This document shows positions 1 through 3,789 of a stretch of DNA of 7,037 nt, one piece after another. Both the position numbers and the translations under genes were made by a program. Within the stretch, counting starts at the first letter, position 1, and each line of letters begins with the position of its first letter. The notes beneath the pieces were generated by a model that saw only the letters and a list, made by a program, of their open reading frames with translations, was not told where the DNA came from and did no database searches. The stretch comes from Phaeodactylibacter sp964397205 (lineage in GTDB: Bacteria > Bacteroidota > Bacteroidia > Chitinophagales > Saprospiraceae): assembly GCA_964397205.1 (NCBI GenBank), contig CAYNIT010000245.1, forward strand, positions 1-7,037. Direction: 5' to 3'.

Positions 1-58
1 CCCCTTCTCGCCCGCCTGCTGTGCCGCAGGCCGGCAGGTTCCCCTTAAAAGGGGGGGG
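1..58. repeat. GC-rich hairpin repeat element, cut by window edge
   Basis: This dense cluster of inverted repeats lies downstream of trpD. Positions 14-19 and 26-31 form a 6-bp stem with a 6-nt loop. Positions 41-46 (cccctt) and 49-54 (aagggg) form a second perfect stem. The opening cccctt at 1-6 can also pair with aagggg at 49-54, enclosing the whole unit. A run of eight G closes it at 51-58. The layout (cccctt, a GC hairpin, then aggtt) loosely resembles the repeat unit upstream of trpE, but the sequences are not clearly the same family. It looks like a dispersed intergenic palindromic element. No transposase is visible. Neither strand shows a clean U-tract after the strong stem, so a terminator role is uncertain. 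Confidence 0.45.
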
Positions 59-146
59 AGGTTGGCATACAAAATTTTATACCAAGTGGCAAATTAAAAG
101 TATGCTGAATAGTTACTTATTGCTTTTGTTATTGGGCCTACGATCT
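59..146. other. AT-rich trpD downstream spacer, no gene seen
   Basis: This is AT-rich sequence between the trpD stop and the hairpin repeat. Positions 64-83 form an imperfect palindrome around aaaatttt that could fold in the minus-strand RNA (GGUAUA with UAUGCC), and there are weak AT stems near 96-125. None makes a convincing intrinsic terminator. An ATG on the minus strand at 68-66 opens a frame into the repeat, but its translation does not resemble TrpC, TrpF or any family I recognise. Confidence 0.4.
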
Positions 147-1133
147 TCACCCCCTCACAAGCTCCAATACCTGATGCGCCTTGCCGCTTTCCAGGCTCTC
201 CCGGGCTTCTGCTACGCAATCCGGGAGCGATTGCTCGGGGCGAAGGCAGTGGATCGCCAGGCCGGCATTGGCGGTAACTACGGCTTTTTGCTCCGGGCTG
301 GCTTTGTCGTTTAACACATTTTTGAAAATCTGAGCGGCTTCTTCTGCCGTATCCCCGCCGTGCAGGGCTTTTGCCGAAAGGCGTGGGCTGTGCATGTCTT
401 CGGGTTGCAGCACGGCATCTTCCTCATTGGTGCGCAGGCGGAAGGGGCCAGTGAGGGACACCTCGTCGTAGCCGTCGAGTGCATAAACGATGGCGTAGCG
501 CCGGCCAGTTTCCTGCATGATGTATTGGTACATGCGCGACAGCTGCTGGCTGTAAGTGCCGAAGAGCTGATGGGTAGGTTGGGCCGGATTGACGAGCGGG
601 CCCAGCATGTTGAAAAAGGTCTTGATGCCGAGCTGCTTGCGTACCGGGACGACTTCCTTCATGGCTGGGTGGAAAAGCGGAGCGTGGAGGAAGCAAATAT
701 TGGCTTTGTCCAACTGCCGGCGAAGGGGATCGGTGTCATTGGTGAATTGATACCCCAGTGCCTGCAGCACATTGGAGGAGCCTACGGAGGAAGAAACACC
801 GTAGCTGCCGTGTTTGGTGACTCGGTAGCCTGCACCTGCCACCACCATGGCGGAAATAGTACTGATGTTGAAGGTGTTTTTGCCATCGCCTCCGGTGCCT
901 ACGATATCGATGCTCTCCTGCCCGTCGAGTTCAAAAGGGTGGCACAGCTCTAACAGGGCATCCCGGAAGCCCTGCAGCTCTGGTATGGAAATGGGCCGCA
1001 TGCGGTAGACCGTGGCGAAGCTGGCTACCTGCACGTGATGGTACTTAGCGTGGGATATGTCCAGCAGCACTTGCCGGGCTTCTGCCCGGTTAAGCCGCTC
1101 ATGGGCAAAGAGCCGTTCGAGTAAGTTTTTCAT
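147..1133 (-). CDS. trpD: Anthranilate phosphoribosyltransferase TrpD
   Basis: This cytosolic enzyme transfers the phosphoribosyl group of PRPP to anthranilate, giving N-(5-phosphoribosyl)anthranilate, the second committed step of tryptophan synthesis. The 328 residues match the usual family length. An N-terminal helical segment (about 1-68) precedes the PRPP loop GTGGDGKNTFN (79-89). The anthranilate/PRPP region KHGSYGVSSSVGSSNVL spans 107-123. R165 lies in the HPAMKEVVPVRKQLG region that contributes to anthranilate binding, and D223-E224 (GYDEVSLTG) is the expected Mg-binding acidic pair. The family usually has KHGN where this protein has KHGS, so residue 110 is unusual. The gene is the third of trpE-trpG-trpD and starts 30 bp after the trpG stop. 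No Shine-Dalgarno is visible; the start is preceded by CCGAAAAA and AACCGCC, much like trpG. Identification is firm; only the effect of S110 is uncertain. Confidence 0.96.
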   Translation of the reverse strand: MKNLLERLFAHERLNRAEARQVLLDISHAKYHHVQVASFATVYRMRPISIPELQGFRDALLELCHPFELDGQESIDIVGTGGDGKNTFNISTISAMVVAGAGYRVTKHGSYGVSSSVGSSNVLQALGYQFTNDTDPLRRQLDKANICFLHAPLFHPAMKEVVPVRKQLGIKTFFNMLGPLVNPAQPTHQLFGTYSQQLSRMYQYIMQETGRRYAIVYALDGYDEVSLTGPFRLRTNEEDAVLQPEDMHSPRLSAKALHGGDTAEEAAQIFKNVLNDKASPEQKAVVTANAGLAIHCLRPEQSLPDCVAEARESLESGKAHQVLELVRG

Positions 1134-1163
1134 GGCGGTTGTTTTTTTCGGAAAAGAGCGGGG

Positions 1164-1763
1164 TCAGTTTGGAGCTACTTGTTCGGGCTTGGCGCAGTGG
1201 CGGAAGAAGTTTTCCAGCAGTTGCTTGCCCTGCGGTGTCATAATGGATTCCGGGTGGAACTGCACGCCGCGCAGGTTGTAGTTGCGATGGCGCATGGCCA
1301 TCACTTCCCCCCGCTTGTCCACGGCGGTCACCAGCAGTTCCGGGGGCAGGCTGTCCTTCTGTACCACCCAGCTGTGGTAACGGCCGGCGGGGAAGTGCTC
1401 CGGCATTCCCGCGAAGAGCGGCTCTTCCACTTCAGTTCGGTTAATGGGCGTTTCGATACCGTGGTAGACATCCCGCAGGTTATGCAGCTTTGCGCCGAAT
1501 GCTTCGCCGATAGCCTGATGGCCCAGGCAGACGCCGAGTATGGGCTTTTGCCCGGCGTAGCGCTCAAGGAGTGCCGGCATGATGCCCGCCTCGCTCGGAA
1601 GGCCAGGGCCAGGCGACAGAACGATGGCTTGGTAATCCGCCACGGCATCCAGGGAAATGGCATCGTTGCGGAAAACGTCGATGTCCTGCTCGAGCAGCTC
1701 CTGAATGTACTGCACGAGGTTGTAGGTAAAGGAATCGTAATTATCGAGTACGAGGACTTTCAT
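1164..1763 (-). CDS. trpG: Anthranilate synthase glutamine amidotransferase subunit TrpG
   Basis: This class I glutamine amidotransferase hydrolyses glutamine and passes ammonia to TrpE for anthranilate formation. At 199 residues it has the usual stand-alone length. The N-terminus has the family signature DNYDSFTYNLVQY (7-19). The oxyanion-strand motif SPGPG is at 50-54. The nucleophile is C79 in GVCLGHQAIGE, and the remaining triad residues are H170 and E172 in GVQFHPES. YHSWVV (129-134) is also typical. The start lies only 5 bp beyond the trpE stop, which suggests translational coupling and near-equal output of the two subunits. Members of this family can also serve PabB in folate synthesis (PabA role), and a shared role cannot be excluded. 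Its position between trpE and trpD makes TrpG the primary assignment. No Shine-Dalgarno is visible; the upstream region is A-rich. Confidence 0.95.
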   Translation of the reverse strand: MKVLVLDNYDSFTYNLVQYIQELLEQDIDVFRNDAISLDAVADYQAIVLSPGPGLPSEAGIMPALLERYAGQKPILGVCLGHQAIGEAFGAKLHNLRDVYHGIETPINRTEVEEPLFAGMPEHFPAGRYHSWVVQKDSLPPELLVTAVDKRGEVMAMRHRNYNLRGVQFHPESIMTPQGKQLLENFFRHCAKPEQVAPN

Positions 1764-1768
1764 AGCGG

Positions 1769-3187
1769 TTACAATTTTTCGGCTTCGCTCAGCGCCTTGG
1801 TGAGCGCGCCTAGTTTGTTGTTGACTTCTTGCAGTTCTTTTTCCGGTACGCTGTCATTGACGATGCCAGCGCCAGCCTGGTAGTAAAGGGTATGGTTTCG
1901 GCTAAGGAAGGAGCGGATGAGGATGGCTTTGTTCATCTCCCCGTCGAAGTTGATGTAGCCCAGCGCTCCGCCGTAGGTAGCCCGGTTCTGGTTTTCGTAG
2001 CGGTTGATCAGCTCCAGGGCTTTGTACTTCGGCGCTCCGGAGAGGGTGCCCGCTGGGAAGGTGTCGCCGAAGATTTGCACCGGGTTGGTGCCCGGCCCTA
2101 ATTTGCCAGTGACCTTGGAGACCAGGTGGATGACGTGGCTGAAGTACTGAATTTCTTTGAGTTGCTCCACGGCTACCTTGGTAGCGTGCCGCCCGAGATC
2201 GTTGCGCGCCAGGTCCACCAGCATGATGTGCTCGGCGTTCTCCTTGGGGTCTTCGGACAGCTCCAGCGCCTTGCGGGTATCCTCCTCCAGGTCGCCGCTG
2301 CGGCGGTAGGTGCCGGCAATCGGGTTGACCACGGCAGTATGATCCTTGATGGCCATCTGCGTCTCCGGGCTGGAACCAAAAACCCTGTAGCTGCCGAAAT
2401 CGGCGTAGAACAGATAGGGCGAGGGGTTGATGGAGCGCAGTACTCGGTAGACATTGAAGTCGTCCCCGCTGAAGCGCTGGGCGAATTGCCGGGAGAAAAC
2501 GATTTGAAATACATCGCCCAGTTGGCAGTGCTTCTTGCCCAGGCGGACCAATTCCATGAATCCCTCATCGCTCAGGTTGCTGCTTTCCTGCCCTTCAAGC
2601 CGGAATTGGTGAGTGGCGAACTGCTGGCTACGCAGCAATTGTTCTACTTCTTCCAAACGGGAAGGGTACCTCTCGGGCAGGTTTTCCAGCACCACCAATT
2701 CATCCCGGAAGTGGTTGATGGCGATGACGATTTGGTAGAGGTTGTAACGCATGTCTGGCAGCTCCAGCTTACGCTTGTCCGGGTCGAACCGCAGGGTATC
2801 GAAGTACTGCACGGCATCAAAACCTGTGTAGCCGATCAGCCCGTTGAAGCCGTCGTAGGGCTGTTCGTATTCCACCTCAAACTGCTGCAGGAAGCTCATC
2901 ATGGCTTCGGGGACCGAGCGTGTACTGCTCACGCTGCTCGTTTCGGCCTTCTGTCCAGGGACTTCGGTGGCGATGCGCCCGCTTTGCACCCGAAAGCTGC
3001 CAATTACGCCGAGCCCCAGGAAGGAGTAGCAATCTTCCTTGTTGCGGAAGTCGTTGTTCTCCAATAGCACCGGTTCCGTAAAGTGGTCGCGTGCTTTGAG
3101 GTAGAGCGTCACCGGCGTGAGCGTATCGGACAGGTAACGGCGCACCCGGGTGCGGAGTTTTACTTTTTGTCGTTGCAGGGTAGTCAT
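1769..3187 (-). CDS. trpE: Anthranilate synthase component I TrpE
   Basis: This is the chorismate-using subunit of anthranilate synthase. With ammonia from TrpG it makes anthranilate and pyruvate, and it is normally the step inhibited by tryptophan. The protein has 472 residues. The N-terminal domain (about 1-200) includes DTLTPVTLYLKARD (21-34) and the regulatory strand LLEN (41-44). The chorismate-binding domain (about 205-470) carries NPSPYLFY (254-261), GSSPETQM (271-278), PIAGTYRR (289-296), ENAEHIMLVDLARNDLGR (316-333), H354 at the expected catalytic-histidine position, FPAGTLSGAPK (377-387) and QAGAGIVNDSVPEKE (437-451). The feedback motif is normally LLES; here the Ser is Asn44, encoded at 3058-3056. 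The start fits the family N-terminus. There is no Shine-Dalgarno, only an A-rich stretch. Upstream lie a repeat array, an assembly gap and a tryptophan attenuator. PabB and isochorismate synthase are less likely given adjacent trpG and trpD. Confidence 0.96.
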   Translation of the reverse strand: MTTLQRQKVKLRTRVRRYLSDTLTPVTLYLKARDHFTEPVLLENNDFRNKEDCYSFLGLGVIGSFRVQSGRIATEVPGQKAETSSVSSTRSVPEAMMSFLQQFEVEYEQPYDGFNGLIGYTGFDAVQYFDTLRFDPDKRKLELPDMRYNLYQIVIAINHFRDELVVLENLPERYPSRLEEVEQLLRSQQFATHQFRLEGQESSNLSDEGFMELVRLGKKHCQLGDVFQIVFSRQFAQRFSGDDFNVYRVLRSINPSPYLFYADFGSYRVFGSSPETQMAIKDHTAVVNPIAGTYRRSGDLEEDTRKALELSEDPKENAEHIMLVDLARNDLGRHATKVAVEQLKEIQYFSHVIHLVSKVTGKLGPGTNPVQIFGDTFPAGTLSGAPKYKALELINRYENQNRATYGGALGYINFDGEMNKAILIRSFLSRNHTLYYQAGAGIVNDSVPEKELQEVNNKLGALTKALSEAEKL

Positions 3188-3227
3188 GGATATTCTATTG
3201 TTTGTTGCCTGAAGCCCGTGCCAACTG

Positions 3228-3555
3228 CGATCCGTTGTCGGGATGATTTACCCAAGCCCCCTTGCCGCCTTCGCGGCCAGGTNNNNNNNNNNNNNNNNNN
3301 NNNNNNNNNNNNNNNNNNNNNNNNNNNNNNNNNNNNNNNNNNNNNNNNNNNNNNNNNNNNNNNNNNNNNNNNNNNNNNNNNNCGATCCGTTGTCGGGATG
3401 ATTTACCCAAGCCCCCTTGCCGCCTTCGCGGCCAGGTTGGCTGTTGGGGAGCAGCACCCCGACGAACGCCTGCCTGGCCTACGGCCATTCGATCCGTTGT
3501 CGGGATGATTTACCCAAGCCCCCTTGCCGCCTTCGCGGCCAGGTTGGCTGTTGGG
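3228..3555. repeat. Tandem 107-bp hairpin-rich repeat array (3 visible copies)
   Basis: Copy 1 is 3228-3282 (55 bp, cut by the gap). Copy 2 is 3383-3489, a full 107-bp unit. Copy 3 is 3490-3555, whose first 66 bp match copy 2 exactly before the sequences diverge. All shared positions are identical. Each unit contains GCCGC-cttc-GCGGC, a 5-bp stem that extends through flanking cct/agg. The 41-bp tail of copy 2 adds gttgggg/ccccgac (one G-U pair) and tggcc-tac-ggcca stems. The array lies in the trpE 5' leader, after the attenuator. It is not a CRISPR because nothing variable separates the copies. The true copy number is unknown because of the gap. Confidence 0.9.
3283..3382. other. Assembly gap of exactly 100 N
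   Basis: This is a run of exactly 100 N, a common placeholder for a scaffold gap of unknown size. It starts 55 bp into one repeat copy and ends exactly at the first base of another. A collapsed tandem array is therefore the likely cause, and the real length of the trpE leader is unknown. Confidence 0.95.
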
Positions 3556-3561
3556 TAAATC
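3507..3561. repeat. Long inverted repeat enclosing the terminal repeat copy
   Basis: The arms GATTTACCCAA (3507-3517) and TTGGGTAAATC (3551-3561) are perfect 11-bp complements. The stem continues as GCC/GGC after a 2-nt bulge, and the inner GCCGC/GCGGC hairpin sits within the loop. Only the third copy has the full closing arm; copy 2 continues as ttggggagc instead. On the minus strand the first arm begins inside the U-rich tail of the trp attenuator terminator. It may be the intact end of a mobile palindromic element or a structured part of the leader RNA. Confidence 0.7.
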
Positions 3562-3595
3562 AAAAGCGGCTTGCCGGGTGAACGACAAGCCGCTT
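3562..3595 (-). terminator. trp attenuator terminator (segments 3:4)
   Basis: On the minus strand AAGCGGCUUG (3595-3586) pairs perfectly over 10 bp with CAAGCCGCUU (3573-3564), across a 12-nt loop. UU follows, giving CUUUUGAUUU at the end of the stem, a usable U-rich tail. There is no U-tract on the plus strand, so the terminator works only toward trpE. It begins about 35 nt after the leader-peptide stop codon and more than 370 nt before trpE, so it would end transcription before the structural genes. Confidence 0.85.
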
Positions 3596-3659
3596 AAGTG
3601 ATGCATGTAATGTTGGCATAGCGGTGTCCTTCACTCCGTGTCAAAGTGAATGTGCCACC
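3576..3659 (-). promoter_or_regulatory. trp attenuator alternative structures (1:2 and 2:3)
   Basis: Segment 2 (3637-3620) has two possible partners. In the 1:2 form UUCACU (3650-3645) pairs with AGUGAA (3635-3630) over a 9-nt loop, and GGUG (3659-3656), inside the Trp codons, pairs with CACC (3626-3623). In the 2:3 antiterminator CCGCU (3624-3620) pairs with AGCGG (3594-3590), GACA (3628-3625) with UGUC (3587-3584), GUGAA (3634-3630) with UUCAC (3582-3578), and GG (3637-3636) with CC (3577-3576). That gives 16 bp interrupted by small bulges. The 2:3 form uses segment 3 of the terminator, so the two exclude each other. A ribosome stalled at Trp codons 3663-3655 blocks segment 1 but leaves segment 2 free, favouring read-through. 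A ribosome at the stop codon (3633-3631) covers segment 2, favouring termination. Confidence 0.85.
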
Positions 3660-3687
3660 ACCAGTTTTTGCGCATTACAATCATCAT
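3631..3687 (-). CDS. trpL: trp operon leader peptide (attenuator peptide)
   Basis: This is an 18-codon reading frame, MMIVMRKNWWWHIHFDTE, ending in TGA at 3633-3631. Three consecutive TGG codons (3663-3655) make it a sensor of charged tRNA-Trp rather than a protein with its own function. Internal ATG codons at positions 2 and 5 are alternative starts that would leave the Trp run unchanged. No Shine-Dalgarno is present, only the A-rich AAGAAAGAAAAATA, which is common for Bacteroidota genes. The start is about 18 nt after the end of the -7 promoter element, so the untranslated leader must be very short. The stop codon falls inside attenuator segment 2, as the mechanism requires. The assignment rests on the Trp run, the promoter, the competing RNA structures and the downstream trpE. 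It is inferred but internally consistent. Confidence 0.87.
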   Translation of the reverse strand: MMIVMRKNWWWHIHFDTE

Positions 3688-3705
3688 TATTTTTCTTTCT
3701 TGCAT

Positions 3706-3738
3706 CAAAGATAAGGGCACATTGCGAAAATTTGCAAA
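3706..3738 (-). promoter_or_regulatory. Bacteroidota-type promoter for the trp operon
   Basis: On the minus strand TTTG (3738-3735), a 21-bp spacer and TATCTTTG (3713-3706) match the Bacteroidota sigma-A pattern TTTG ... TAnnTTTG. The start of transcription would be expected near 3702-3697, just ahead of the leader peptide ATG at 3687. The -33 box overlaps the U-tract of the preceding gene's terminator. Confidence 0.75.
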
Positions 3739-3774
3739 AGCTGGGTCAATCTTTTGTCAAAGAGTAGACCCGGC
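3736..3774 (-). terminator. Intrinsic terminator of the secreted-protein gene
   Basis: On the minus strand the outer stem GCCGGGUC (3774-3767) pairs with GACCCAGC (3747-3740), including one G-U pair. An inner stem UCUUU (3763-3759) pairs with AAAGA (3754-3750). UUUU follows (3739-3736). It lies about 16 bp after the stop codon of the large gene and separates it from the trp promoter. Confidence 0.75.
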
Positions 3775-3789
3775 AAGCCAGGAGCAACT

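Noticed and set aside
1..68. Minus-strand frame from an ATG at 68-66 as the start of trpC
   Set aside because: The translation comes from the hairpin repeat (Pro/Gly-rich) and shows none of the conserved N-terminal TrpC features.
360..953. 197-codon plus-strand open frame opposite trpD
   Set aside because: It lies entirely antisense to a well-supported trpD, shows no recognisable motif, and is explained by the GC-biased third positions of the real gene.
1179..1883. 234-codon plus-strand open frame opposite trpG and the end of trpE
   Set aside because: It is antisense to two genes with intact catalytic motifs, crosses their junction, and matches no family I recognise.
2126..3067. 313-codon plus-strand open frame opposite trpE
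   Set aside because: It is a long antisense frame, but trpE motifs run through the whole interval and the antisense translation is low-complexity Val/Gln/Leu-rich without domain features.
3228..3555. Possible CRISPR array
   Set aside because: The repeats are 107 bp with directly abutting identical copies. There are no variable spacers, and no cas genes are in the window.
3083..3558. Open frames running through the repeat array and the N gap
   Set aside because: They exist only because N is read through as an unknown residue and because the repeat has no stops in those frames. The gap size is unknown, so no frame across it is meaningful.
3564..3595. Attenuator hairpin acting as a bidirectional terminator
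   Set aside because: The plus-strand reading of the stem is followed by aagtgatgc with no U-tract, and no plus-strand gene ends there.
3688..3705. In-frame ATG at 3705-3703 as the leader-peptide start
   Set aside because: It directly abuts the -7 promoter element and would lie upstream of or at the expected transcription start, so it is unlikely to be in the RNA.
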